Numbered from the stretch's first letter, positions 1-7,703 are shown. The stretch is 9,670 bases of DNA from Methylovirgula sp. (GCA_025356505.1 JANXSV010000189.1:1-9670); one strand, 5' to 3'. A program made the numbers and translations. Notes: generated from the sequence alone by a model not told the origin.

Positions 1-23
1 CCTTTATGGAAGCTTTCGTGCAT
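1..23 (-). CDS. Start of a gene downstream of divL, probably tsaE (partial)
   Basis: Only the first seven codons are visible. An ATG at 23-21 lies one base after the divL stop codon and opens a frame reading MHESFHK up to the window edge. Such tight spacing implies co-transcription and translational coupling with divL. From memory of rhizobial chromosomes, the gene after this kinase is usually tsaE, the ATPase of the tRNA threonylcarbamoyladenosine (t6A) system. The identity rests on that gene order alone, because seven residues carry no diagnostic motif. It could be another gene, or a chance ATG. Confidence 0.3.
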
Positions 24-24
24 G

Positions 25-2601
25 TTACGCGCGTCTGGCGGTTGCCGCGCCGTCAGGTGACTGTTCTGGCTTGGATTTTTGGGCAGCAGTGGCGAGCGGC
101 GGCGTTTGCGGCACCAATTCTATTTGCAGCGGAAACGTGCAGGTTACACTGGTGCCGCGCGCAGGCGTCGAATCGATATGCACCGTGCCGCCATGCAGCT
201 CAACAAAAGAGCGCACAATGGACAGTCCCAACCCCACGCCGCGATGCCGCGAACCCATCGAATTGCTGGAAAAGCGATCAAACACCTTATCGAGGACATC
301 TGGCGGAATGCCGCGGCCATGATCCAGCACTTGAAATTCCACGCCGTGCGCGCTGCGTTTTGCTGAAAGCACAATGCTTTGGCCAGCCGAAGAAAACCCG
401 ATTGCGTTGGAAAGCAGATTAAACAAAATCTGGCGGATACGCTTCGCTTCGCCAGGAAACGTGCCGATCTTGTCGGCCACTTCGACGCTCAGGCTGATGT
501 GCTCCGCCGCCAGCCGATCCTTCACGCCCTTGGCCGCCTCGGCAATCGTCGCAGCAATATCCACTTGCTCGGTTTTTAATTCCATCGCTCCGGCATCAAT
601 GCTGGCAAGGTCGAGAATATTGTCAATGATCTCCATGAGCGCATCGGCGGATTGCGTGACATGGCCGATATATTCGCGCTGTTTGCCTGTAAGTGGCCCG
701 GCCATTTCCTGATCAAGCATGGCCACAAAGCCGACAATCGAGTTCAGCGGAGAGCGCAACTCATAGGACACATGGCGCACAAAATTATTGCGCAATGCTT
801 CGGCTTCCACCAAGGCTTGATTGCGATCAACCAGCGCGCGTTCGACCGCGACGCTTGCTGTCATATCCGAGAATGTGATCAGCGTCGCGCCGTCCGGTAG
901 CGGCGCCACAATACAATCGAGAACTGTGCCATTTTGGCACGTGAGCCGCTGTTGCAGACCGACCCGCGCGTCTGCAAGCCCTGTTACGGCGCTGCGAAGT
1001 TGTTGCCAGACCTCGGTTGACGGCAATAATGGCGCGCACGCGCTGGCAAACGCATCGATATGCGGCCGCTGTTCCAGCGTAGCCAAATCCAGCCGCCACA
1101 AATGCGCCAGTGCCGGATTGTGTAAACTTAAACGTCCATCGGACCCAAAAACCGCTACACCTTCTTGTAAAGTGTCCAAGGTTTCGCTCTGGACGCGGTT
1201 CAGCGCGTTAAACTTCCATTGCAGATTGTAGGCCTGGGTTACGTCGTCATAAAGATAGGTGACGCCGCCTTGCGAGTTGGGATTGGACACCACCCGAAGT
1301 GTACGCCCGTCCGGCAAAAACCACGAGTGATTCACTGGCTCAAGCGCTGTATATCCCCCGAGGAGCGCCTGCTTCCAACTGCGGAAATCCGCCTGCTCGG
1401 GCAGCCGATGCTCCGCCCGTAGCCTGTCGAGAACCTCACTGTCCGAGGGGCTTGAATCGAGGAACGTTGCCGATAGACCCCAAAGGTGGCGGTAAGCGGC
1501 ATTGTAAAACACCAGCCGCTTCTTGGCGTCAAAAATGGCAACGGCTGTCTGCAATTGATCGAGCGTGCGCGAATGCGCTTCCGTAAGGCGGCGGATATCC
1601 GCTTTGGCCGTTTCCAACTCCTGCAGGTCTTCGGCAAATCCGGCGCTTCCAGAGGCGCTTGGCACCTCGATCACCTCAAAGGCGCGGCGCTCGCCCGCAA
1701 TCACTGCCGCCAGGCGCGATTTCCAAGGTGTCTTTTCGAAGATTGCGGCGCGTGCCAATTCGCGTGCCGACCCATCCAGCAGTTCCATCCCACGCGAAAT
1801 GGTCTCATAAGCGTCTTTGCTTTCGACAGCGCGGGTGTAGGCGGCATTCACCCAGGACAATCTCCCGCTGCTTTCGCGCAGCCAGGACGGTTGCGGTAAG
1901 GCATCCAACAGCGCCCTATGAGCCGAAAGTTCCGCCATTGTTGTGCTGTGACGCTCGCGAAGGCGGGTCAATTCCAGCCTATCGCCAGAGACATCGCGGA
2001 TGCGCAAAATCGCGCGTCCCGCGATTGCCTTACCTTCGGCTTCAAGGTGACGGCCATTGCTCGACATCAGAGCCAGCCGGAAACCTTCACCGCGTTGGCG
2101 CAGGCGCTCCACGGCATGTTCCATTTCTTGCGCGGCTCCCGGCGGCAACCAGGATCCAAACCCGAGCACCCGCCGCGCAATGGGCACTTCACTGACCAGA
2201 GAGATGTCACCTTCAATGTCCGGCTCGCCCGTGGCTGTGCCCCAAGCAATGACGATTTGCGGCTCGGCAGACAGAAAAACCCCGGCGCGGTCCAGCCGCA
2301 TACGCAGCTCATTATTTTCCGCCGCCAGCGACGATTCCTGATTTTGCCACTGGTTACGACCGCGAATGTGCAGCACGGAGGTCACGGTGGCAAACAGCAC
2401 CAGCCCGAGAAAAACAGAAATGCCAAATACAGTCTGATTTTCAAGCACCGCATTCAAGGGCGAGAAGACGCGATCAGCAGCCATTAAACTGGACAAGGAA
2501 ACGGAACTTAACAGCGCCGCCACCGCTACAAAACCGATAGGACGACGCGTATCAGCCACAATGCGGGAGCAAGCGGTTTGCAGACGCTTTATCCGGTTCA
2601 T
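25..2601 (-). CDS. divL: DivL-type multi-PAS pseudo-histidine kinase (Tyr in place of the phospho-His)
   Basis: 858 residues. Two hydrophobic segments (about 22-42 and 57-77) anchor it in the inner membrane. A short coiled coil (about 85-105) leads to PAS-like segments near 106-205 (degenerate), 225-312, 345-458 and 472-586, then a helical linker and the DHp domain (607-675). The H-box reads VSYELRSPLN: Tyr613 (codon TAT, 763-765) stands where HisKA kinases have the phosphorylated His. The ATPase domain looks intact: N-box NLLSNA (728-733), G1 DHGRGI (760-765), F-box VFDRF, G2 GVGLGL (788-793). No receiver domain follows. In Caulobacter, DivL (with the same Tyr) binds the response regulator DivK and controls CckA, hence CtrA phosphorylation and asymmetric division; its own kinase activity appears largely dispensable. 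The start is the first ATG before the membrane segments, with a weak GGGAAAG ahead. It is probably transcribed with the next gene (tsaE?). Known DivL proteins are somewhat shorter. The tyrosine makes DivL much likelier than an ordinary PAS kinase. Confidence 0.88.
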   Translation of the reverse strand: MNRIKRLQTACSRIVADTRRPIGFVAVAALLSSVSLSSLMAADRVFSPLNAVLENQTVFGISVFLGLVLFATVTSVLHIRGRNQWQNQESSLAAENNELRMRLDRAGVFLSAEPQIVIAWGTATGEPDIEGDISLVSEVPIARRVLGFGSWLPPGAAQEMEHAVERLRQRGEGFRLALMSSNGRHLEAEGKAIAGRAILRIRDVSGDRLELTRLRERHSTTMAELSAHRALLDALPQPSWLRESSGRLSWVNAAYTRAVESKDAYETISRGMELLDGSARELARAAIFEKTPWKSRLAAVIAGERRAFEVIEVPSASGSAGFAEDLQELETAKADIRRLTEAHSRTLDQLQTAVAIFDAKKRLVFYNAAYRHLWGLSATFLDSSPSDSEVLDRLRAEHRLPEQADFRSWKQALLGGYTALEPVNHSWFLPDGRTLRVVSNPNSQGGVTYLYDDVTQAYNLQWKFNALNRVQSETLDTLQEGVAVFGSDGRLSLHNPALAHLWRLDLATLEQRPHIDAFASACAPLLPSTEVWQQLRSAVTGLADARVGLQQRLTCQNGTVLDCIVAPLPDGATLITFSDMTASVAVERALVDRNQALVEAEALRNNFVRHVSYELRSPLNSIVGFVAMLDQEMAGPLTGKQREYIGHVTQSADALMEIIDNILDLASIDAGAMELKTEQVDIAATIAEAAKGVKDRLAAEHISLSVEVADKIGTFPGEAKRIRQILFNLLSNAIGFSSAGQSIVLSAKRSAHGVEFQVLDHGRGIPPDVLDKVFDRFSSNSMGSRHRGVGLGLSIVRSFVELHGGTVHIDSTPARGTSVTCTFPLQIELVPQTPPLATAAQKSKPEQSPDGAATARRA

Positions 2602-2673
2602 GTGATGGCTTTCCCGTTTTCAATAAGAAGAGTGCGCGTACGAAACACAACAGCGCAGAGGCAATAATCGCCC

Positions 2674-2704
2674 GAATCAGTGCACTTTACCGCTTATATG
2701 AGTC
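2674..2704. promoter_or_regulatory. Pair of GANTC (CcrM-type) sites upstream of divL
   Basis: GAATC at 2674-2678 and GAGTC at 2700-2704, about 75-100 bases before the divL start. GANTC is the target of the cell-cycle methyltransferase CcrM, and in promoters it can make expression depend on replication state. A 5-mer of this degeneracy occurs about once per 256 bases, so two in this gap are only suggestive. Function is inferred from their position before a cell-cycle gene. Confidence 0.3.
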
Positions 2705-2713
2705 ATGCAGGAA

Positions 2714-2721
2714 GTGGTTAA
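2714..2721 (-). promoter_or_regulatory. Near-match to the CtrA octamer upstream of divL
   Basis: Read on the minus strand the sequence is TTAACCAC, one base from the TTAACCAT form of the CtrA motif. It lies about 113-120 bases before the divL start codon and points towards divL. There is no second TTAA seven bases away. Feedback of CtrA onto divL would make sense, but one imperfect octamer is weak support. Confidence 0.25.
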
Positions 2722-2862
2722 CAAAACAAAAATGGGGAAGACCTGTTCCAAAAGAATATAAATGAAATCAGAGCTATATCTTGTGGCTTTCGAAGCTCCT
2801 GCCACACTATGGGTGACGCGCAGAAGAGCTCCAAGGCCGGGAGAACATTTCAGCGCAACAGC

Positions 2863-2893
2863 AAAATGCCCTCCAAGCGCTAACCTGAAGGGC
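2863..2893 (-). terminator. Candidate intrinsic terminator of ahcY
   Basis: On the minus strand GCCCTTC (2893-2887) pairs with GGAGGGC (2874-2868), giving seven base pairs with one G-U wobble and a 12-base loop. ATTTT follows. It lies 33 bases after the ahcY stop codon. The T run is short, so this is a moderate call. Confidence 0.4.
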
Positions 2894-2925
2894 GTTTCAA
2901 TATATGTTCGGACTAGAGCGCCGGA

Positions 2926-4326
2926 TCAGTAGCGATAGCTCTCCGGCTTGAACGGGCCATTGGCCGGAATGTTCAAATAAGTTGACTGGGTTTCGGTGAG
3001 TTCGGTCAGCTTGACGCCGATCTTTGCCAGATGCAGCTTTGCGACCTTTTCATCGAGATGCTTGGGCAGTGTGTAAACCTGCAAGCCATAGTGACCGGGC
3101 TTGGTCCAAAGTTCAATCTGCGCCAAAGTCTGGTTGGTGAAGGATGCTGACATCACAAAGCTTGGATGTCCGGTGGCGTTGCCAAGATTTACCAGGCGGC
3201 CCTCGGACAGCAGGATCATGCGCTTGCCATTGGCAAATTCGATTTCGTCAACCTGCGGCTTCACATTGTGCCACTTCTGATTGCGCAATGCGCCAACCTG
3301 AATTTCCGAGTCGAAATGGCCGATGTTGCACACGATGGCGCGGTCCTTCATCGCCCGCATGTGGTCGATGGTGATCACGTCCACATTGCCGGTCGCGGTC
3401 ACGAAAATATCGGCGCGGGGTGCGGCATCGTCCATGGTTGTGACTTCATAGCCTTCCATGGCTGCTTGCAGGGCGCAGATCGGATCGACTTCAGAAACCA
3501 TAACGCGGCAACCCGCATTGCGCAGGCTCGCAGCCGAACCCTTGCCCACATCACCGAAACCGGCGACCATTGCAACTTTGCCGGACATCATCACGTCTGT
3601 ACCGCGGCGGATACCGTCCACCAGTGACTCGCGGCAGCCATAAAGGTTATCGAACTTAGACTTGGTGACGGAATCATTGACGTTGATTGCTGGCCAGAGC
3701 AGCTTGCCCTCTTTCGCCATCAGGTACAGGCGATGCACGCCGGTTGTGGTTTCTTCGGTGACGCCGCGAATGGCTTTTCCGTTACGGGCATACCAACCGG
3801 GCTTGGCTTTCAGCTGCTTCTTGATTGCGGCGTAAAGCACTTCTTCTTCTTCATTGCCTGCCGTCTCAAGGAAGGCCACGTCTCCAGCTTCTGCGCGCAT
3901 GCCGAGATGGATCAACATTGTGGCATCGCCACCGTCATCCAGCACCATGTTCGGAGTGCCGCCATCGGCCCAATCAAAAATGCGGTGGGTGTATTCCCAG
4001 TAATCTTCCAGGCTTTCGCCCTTGATTGCGAACACTGGCGTACCTGTTGCCGCGATAGCCGCCGCGGCGTGATCCTGTGTCGAATAAATATTGCAGGAGG
4101 CCCAGCGCACATCTGCACCGAGCGCCTTCAGCGTTTCAATCAAGACGCCGGTTTGAATGGTCATGTGCAGTGACCCTGCAATGCGCGCACCCTTCAAAAT
4201 CTGCTGAGGGCCGTATTCGGCGCGGGTTGACATCAAGCCGGGCATTTCGGTCTCGGCGATGGACAGTTCCTTGCGGCCCCAATCCGCCAGTTTAATATCG
4301 GCAATGGCATAATCGTGCTGGCTCAT
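2926..4326 (-). CDS. ahcY: S-adenosylhomocysteine hydrolase (adenosylhomocysteinase)
   Basis: 466 residues, full length for the bacterial form, which carries a loop of about 35-40 residues (here roughly 150-187) that the mammalian enzyme lacks. This cytosolic, NAD-dependent enzyme splits S-adenosylhomocysteine into adenosine and homocysteine, relieving product inhibition of methyltransferases and feeding the methionine cycle. Visible signatures: [13 protein letters not shown] from His54; [12 protein letters not shown] from Ser77; Asp131 in LDDGGD; EETTTG from 191; [11 protein letters not shown] with Lys222, Asp226 and Asn227 matching the human catalytic Lys186, Asp190 and Asn191; Rossmann motif GFGDVGKG (256-263); NIGHFD (His337); [11 protein letters not shown] (His387); and the conserved C-terminal PESYRY. 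The start has AGGTG five bases upstream (4336-4332). It stands alone between non-coding gaps, divergent from tesB. No SAM or SAH riboswitch was recognised in its leader. Confidence 0.97.
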   Translation of the reverse strand: MSQHDYAIADIKLADWGRKELSIAETEMPGLMSTRAEYGPQQILKGARIAGSLHMTIQTGVLIETLKALGADVRWASCNIYSTQDHAAAAIAATGTPVFAIKGESLEDYWEYTHRIFDWADGGTPNMVLDDGGDATMLIHLGMRAEAGDVAFLETAGNEEEEVLYAAIKKQLKAKPGWYARNGKAIRGVTEETTTGVHRLYLMAKEGKLLWPAINVNDSVTKSKFDNLYGCRESLVDGIRRGTDVMMSGKVAMVAGFGDVGKGSAASLRNAGCRVMVSEVDPICALQAAMEGYEVTTMDDAAPRADIFVTATGNVDVITIDHMRAMKDRAIVCNIGHFDSEIQVGALRNQKWHNVKPQVDEIEFANGKRMILLSEGRLVNLGNATGHPSFVMSASFTNQTLAQIELWTKPGHYGLQVYTLPKHLDEKVAKLHLAKIGVKLTELTETQSTYLNIPANGPFKPESYRY

Positions 4327-4524
4327 GAAACACCTGTGTTTGGAGAAAAGATCAAGTTAGTTTTGATTTCGCGTGTGTTACCAGAAAGCCGCAACATGCG
4401 CAATAAACATATAAACAAATCCTTATATTAAAAATGGATCGATATGCACCCGACTTTCAACAGCTTGACCTTTCGCCATTGGCGCGCAAAGTGCGTCTTT
4501 AGGGTTCACCTTAGAGGATAGATA
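4327..4524. other. Divergent promoter region between ahcY and tesB
   Basis: 198 non-coding bases separate the divergent starts, so both promoters should lie here. The centre (about 4400-4435) is AT-rich with a near-repeat, ATAAACAT then ATAAACAA. A TTGACC at 4465-4470 could be a -35 element towards tesB, but the sequence 17 bases on is a poor -10. No promoter is called with confidence. Confidence 0.4.
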
Positions 4525-5427
4525 ATGTCGGTCACCCTGAGCGGGTTGTTGGATGTCCTGGATTTGCAGGCATCGGGAGACGGTTCTTACATTGGCCAGT
4601 GTCATCCCACGGCCTGGGGCCGTTTGTTTGGCGGGCAGGTGATCGCTCAAGCTCTGGTGGCCTGTGCCCGAACGGTTGATGTCTCGCGCCCGCCCCATTC
4701 AGTTCATTGTTATTTTATTCTGGCAGGTGACACTTCAATTCCGATTAATTTCGAGGTCGAGCGCATCCGGGACGGCAAGAGTTTTGCCACCCGCCGCTGT
4801 GTCGCAACCCAAAAAGGCCGCGCCATTTTTGCGCTTTCCGCCTCGTTCCAGATTGAAGAGGCTGGCTTCGACCATGCGTTTCCGATGCCCGACGTGCCTC
4901 AGCCTGATCAACTCCCAAGCTTGAAGGACGTCCTCGCGCAGTACCAAGCCGTGCTGCCCAAATCTGTCACGGCTTATTTTGCCCAGGAACGCGCCATCGA
5001 ATTACGACCAGTGTCCTATGATCGTTATTTCGGCAAGAACCTGCCAACGACCGGCCAGAGTTTCTGGGTGCGTGCCGATGGTCCGTTGCCCGATGATCCT
5101 GCCATCCAACGCGCCGTGCTGGCCTATCTCTCCGACATGACGCTGTTGGATACCGCGCTAATTGCCCATAACAGCTCGATTTTTCAACCCGGGTTGCAAA
5201 TGGCAAGCCTCGACCATGCTCTGTGGTTTCACCGGCCTTTCAAAGCCGACCAGTGGCTGCTCTACACTCAGGACAGCCCAAACGCATCGGGCGCGCGCGG
5301 CCTGACCCGTGGCTCGATTTATACCCAAAACGGAACCTTGGTCGCCTCGGTGGCACAGGAAGGCCTCATCCGCCAAACGCAGGAAGGCCTCATCCGCCAA
5401 ACGATTCGGCCTGGGCCTGCGCAATAA
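4525..5427 (+). CDS. tesB: Acyl-CoA thioesterase II with duplicated C-terminal motif
   Basis: 300 residues; the E. coli enzyme has 286. TesB is a double hot-dog-fold cytosolic enzyme that hydrolyses medium- and long-chain acyl-CoA to fatty acid and CoA. The sequence follows the family throughout: FGGQVIAQAL (35-44), HSVHCYFILAGD (58-69), RDGKSFATRR (82-91), SASFQIEEAGFDH (105-117), LSDMTLLD (202-209), MASLDHALWFHRPF (226-239) and VAQEGLIR (276-283). The E. coli catalytic residues Asp204, Thr228 and Gln278 align at the same numbers as Asp204, Ser228 (a conservative change) and Gln278. After Gln278 the eight residues QEGLIRQT occur twice in tandem, followed by IRPGPAQ, so the tail is longer than usual and a second QEG sits at 286-288. 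AGAGGA (4513-4518) lies six bases before the ATG. It is transcribed towards glnK, but the gap and the promoter there suggest a separate unit. Confidence 0.95.
   Translation: MSVTLSGLLDVLDLQASGDGSYIGQCHPTAWGRLFGGQVIAQALVACARTVDVSRPPHSVHCYFILAGDTSIPINFEVERIRDGKSFATRRCVATQKGRAIFALSASFQIEEAGFDHAFPMPDVPQPDQLPSLKDVLAQYQAVLPKSVTAYFAQERAIELRPVSYDRYFGKNLPTTGQSFWVRADGPLPDDPAIQRAVLAYLSDMTLLDTALIAHNSSIFQPGLQMASLDHALWFHRPFKADQWLLYTQDSPNASGARGLTRGSIYTQNGTLVASVAQEGLIRQTQEGLIRQTIRPGPAQ
5356..5403 (+). repeat. Perfect 24-bp tandem duplication in tesB
   Basis: Bases 5356-5379 and 5380-5403 are identical and adjacent. The unit is eight codons, so the frame is kept and QEGLIRQT is translated twice. The lack of any difference, even at third codon positions, points to a recent duplication such as replication slippage, or a small misassembly. 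Confidence 0.97.
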
Positions 5428-5487
5428 TTAGGCAAAAATCGGCCGTAGTGTCGATGATTATAAATTAGGCAGTTTAATTGCCTAATT
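5426..5487. repeat. Three copies of the 9-mer AATTAGGCA after tesB
   Basis: AATTAGGCA occurs at 5426-5434 (overlapping the tesB stop codon) and 5463-5471 in direct orientation 37 bases apart, and inverted as TGCCTAATT at 5479-5487. Copies two and three form the arms of a longer hairpin. Copy one could pair with copy three instead. They may be operator half-sites or just terminator structure. Confidence 0.5.
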
Positions 5488-5491
5488 TATA
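5459..5491. terminator. 13-bp perfect inverted repeat downstream of tesB, candidate terminator
   Basis: Bases 5459-5471 pair perfectly with 5479-5491 around the seven-base loop GTTTAAT, 31 bases after the tesB stop. The stem is AT-rich with a GGC/GCC core next to the loop, and no clean T run follows on either strand. It may stabilise or end the tesB transcript, or act as a palindromic protein-binding site ahead of the glnK promoter. Confidence 0.45.
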
Positions 5492-5578
5492 TGCAAATCT
5501 CCAAAATCAGCTTCGATACTGCTATTTCGCGGCTCTTCATGGCAGCAATACTGCCCAATTGTGCTGCAATTGCCGCAA

Positions 5579-6053
<475 letters not shown>

Positions 6054-6076
6054 ACCCTTCTTTTGGAGTTTCCAAC

Positions 6077-7576
6077 ATGCAACTTTCACGTTTTGTAAAA
6101 CCAGTGCTGGCGCTATCTGCGCTCGCATTGATGATGGGCGCAGCCCGTGCGGAAGATGCGGCACCCGCCGCTGCTGCCGCCGTCGCGCTTGTGCCAAATA
6201 AGGGCGACACAGCCTGGCTTCTGATTTCGACTGCTTTGGTTTTGATGATGTCCATTCCGGGCCTGGCGCTGTTCTATGGCGGTCTTGTCCGCACCAAGAA
6301 CATGCTTTCGGTGCTGAGCCAGGTATTCATGATTGTTTCGCTGGTTGCGGTGATCTGGGTACTTTACGGTTATTCGCTGGCATTTGGCGGTTCCGCAGAC
6401 GGCGCCTACATTTCCTTCATCGGCGATTTCAGCAAAGCCTTCCTGAAGGGTGTCGACGCAAACGCTGTCGCTGCAACCTTCTCCAACGGCGTTGTCGTTC
6501 CTGAACTGGCCTACATGGCCTTCCAGATGACCTTCGCCTGCATCACGCCAGCCCTCATCGTCGGTGCTTTTGCCGAGCGCATGAAGTTTTCGGCAGTGGT
6601 GATCTTCATGATCTTGTGGGTCACGTTCATCTACTTCCCGATCGCTCACTCGGTCTGGTATTGGGCTGGTCCGGACGCTGTTGGTGATGCTGCCAAGGCT
6701 CTTGCTGCAGCCACAACTGACGAAGCCAAAAAGACCGCTCAGGCAGCTCTTGACGCAGTCAATGGCAACGCCGGCTACCTTTACAAGCTCGGCGCGCTTG
6801 ATTTTGCTGGCGGCACTGTGGTTCACATTAACGCAGGTATCGCCGGTTTGGTTGGTGCACTGTTCCTCGGCAAGCGCATTGGCTTTGGCAAAGAAGCCTT
6901 GTCTCCGCACTCGCTGACCATGACCATGATCGGCGCAAGCTTGCTCTGGGTTGGTTGGTTCGGCTTCAACGCTGGTTCAAATCTCGAAGCAAACGGCACA
7001 ACAGCTCTCGCCTTCGTCAACACATTTGTGGCCACTGCCGCTGCTGCTCTGTCCTGGTTGTTCCTGGAATGGGCTGTTAAAGGTAAGCCATCTTTGCTCG
7101 GCATGGTGTCTGGCGCGGTTGCCGGTCTGGTTGCAGTCACTCCAGCGTCCGGTTTCGCCGGCCCGATGGGTTCGGTTGTACTCGGCCTGCTGGTTTCTCC
7201 GATTTGTTTCTTCTTTGTCTCAACCGTGAAAAGCAAGTTTGGTTATGACGACGCACTTGATGTCTTCGGTGTCCACTGTGTCGGCGGCATCTTCGGTGCC
7301 ATTATGACTGGTGTTTTGGTCGCGCCATATCTCGGCGGTGTCGGCTTGGTTGATTACGCAGCAAAGCCAGGAACGGCAGCCGTCGCTGATTATGTCATGG
7401 CCACACAGGTCTGGATCCAGATCAAGGCTGTCGCCTATACCCTCGCATGGTCAGGTATTGGCTCTGCCATCCTGTACAAGCTGGTCGATCTCATCGTTGG
7501 TTTGCGCGCCGCTCCTGATGCGGAACGTGAAGGCCTGGATATCACCGATCACGGCGAACGCGCCTACAACTACTGA
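6077..7576 (+). CDS. amtB: Ammonium transporter AmtB
   Basis: 499 residues, an inner-membrane channel of the Amt/Rh family that works as a trimer conducting ammonium/ammonia and is blocked by GlnK when nitrogen is plentiful. The first 25 residues are a cleavable signal peptide (VLALSALALMMGAARA, likely cut before Glu26), then an Ala-rich stretch and about eleven membrane helices. Pore markers: the twin histidines His250 (GGTVVHINAG) and His400 (DVFGVHCVGG), Ser301 in FGFNAGS, Trp194 in HSVWYW and Asp242 in GALDFAGG. The C-terminal tail EGLDITDHGERAY is the conserved cytoplasmic region involved in gating and GlnK binding. Between Trp194 and Asp242 there is a hydrophilic Ala/Lys-rich periplasmic insertion of some 35 residues compared with E. 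coli AmtB. Start: GGAG (6065-6068) eight bases before the ATG. Operon with glnK, ended by the hairpins after 7583. Confidence 0.97.
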   Translation: MQLSRFVKPVLALSALALMMGAARAEDAAPAAAAAVALVPNKGDTAWLLISTALVLMMSIPGLALFYGGLVRTKNMLSVLSQVFMIVSLVAVIWVLYGYSLAFGGSADGAYISFIGDFSKAFLKGVDANAVAATFSNGVVVPELAYMAFQMTFACITPALIVGAFAERMKFSAVVIFMILWVTFIYFPIAHSVWYWAGPDAVGDAAKALAAATTDEAKKTAQAALDAVNGNAGYLYKLGALDFAGGTVVHINAGIAGLVGALFLGKRIGFGKEALSPHSLTMTMIGASLLWVGWFGFNAGSNLEANGTTALAFVNTFVATAAAALSWLFLEWAVKGKPSLLGMVSGAVAGLVAVTPASGFAGPMGSVVLGLLVSPICFFFVSTVKSKFGYDDALDVFGVHCVGGIFGAIMTGVLVAPYLGGVGLVDYAAKPGTAAVADYVMATQVWIQIKAVAYTLAWSGIGSAILYKLVDLIVGLRAAPDAEREGLDITDHGERAYNY

Positions 7577-7582
7577 TGTTCT

Positions 7583-7610
7583 GACGCTCCGCGCTTGTGC
7601 ACGGAGCGTC
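7583..7610 (+). terminator. Hairpin just after amtB
   Basis: GACGCTCCG (7583-7591) pairs perfectly with CGGAGCGTC (7602-7610) around a ten-base loop, seven bases after the amtB stop. The tail CTCCTTTTCC is only moderately T-rich. It may protect the 3' end or act as a first weak terminator ahead of the stronger one. Confidence 0.5.
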
Positions 7611-7632
7611 CTCCTTTTCCTCCCAGAAAACT

Positions 7633-7658
7633 GGCGAAGCTTCGGCTTCGCCTTTTTT
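7633..7658 (+). terminator. Strong intrinsic terminator of glnK-amtB
   Basis: GGCGAAGC (7633-7640) and GCTTCGCC (7645-7652) form a perfect eight-base-pair stem with a TTCG tetraloop, followed by six T residues (7653-7658). This is a textbook rho-independent terminator and isolates amtB from ftsK. Confidence 0.93.
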
Positions 7659-7688
7659 GTATCCGCTAAAGCGCGCGCCAAATCATCA

Positions 7689-7703
7689 TTAACGGCGCGT
7701 TAA
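7689..7703. promoter_or_regulatory. CtrA-type box TTAA-N7-TTAA upstream of ftsK
   Basis: TTAACGGCGCGTTAA is an exact TTAA-N7-TTAA match with a GC-rich spacer, 73-87 bases before the ftsK ATG and just beyond the amtB terminator. Position and exactness fit a CtrA-controlled ftsK promoter. Whether CtrA activates or represses cannot be read from the sequence. Confidence 0.6.

Larger units (their letters stand above)
2602..2925. other. Non-coding gap between ahcY and divL
   Basis: A 324-base gap between two minus-strand genes. No credible coding frame was seen on either strand. The half next to ahcY holds a candidate terminator (2863-2893). The half next to divL is AT-richer and should hold the divL promoter. 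It contains two GANTC sites and a near-CtrA octamer. No clear -35/-10 pair was recognised. Confidence 0.6.

Noticed and set aside
772..774. His610, three residues before Tyr613, as an ordinary phospho-acceptor
   Set aside because: The H-box register is fixed by the following ELRSPLN, which puts the acceptor position at Tyr613. His610 falls at a variable position of the helix.
1659..2487. Long plus-strand open frames (178 and 189 codons) opposite divL
   Set aside because: They are antisense to a gene with full domain structure, are Arg/Pro/His-rich in the manner of shadow frames, and show no recognisable motif.
3166..4173. Plus-strand open frames (up to 153 codons) opposite ahcY
   Set aside because: They are antisense to a highly conserved enzyme, and the frames show no membrane, catalytic or repeat signature.
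4327..4440. SAM or SAH riboswitch in the ahcY leader
   Set aside because: The leader is mostly AT-rich with no long stems or conserved core that I recognise from these riboswitches. A covariance-model search would be decisive.
6113..6910. 265-codon open frame on the minus strand opposite amtB
   Set aside because: It lies wholly inside a well-supported gene, has no family-like motifs, and is a composition shadow of the amtB reading frame.
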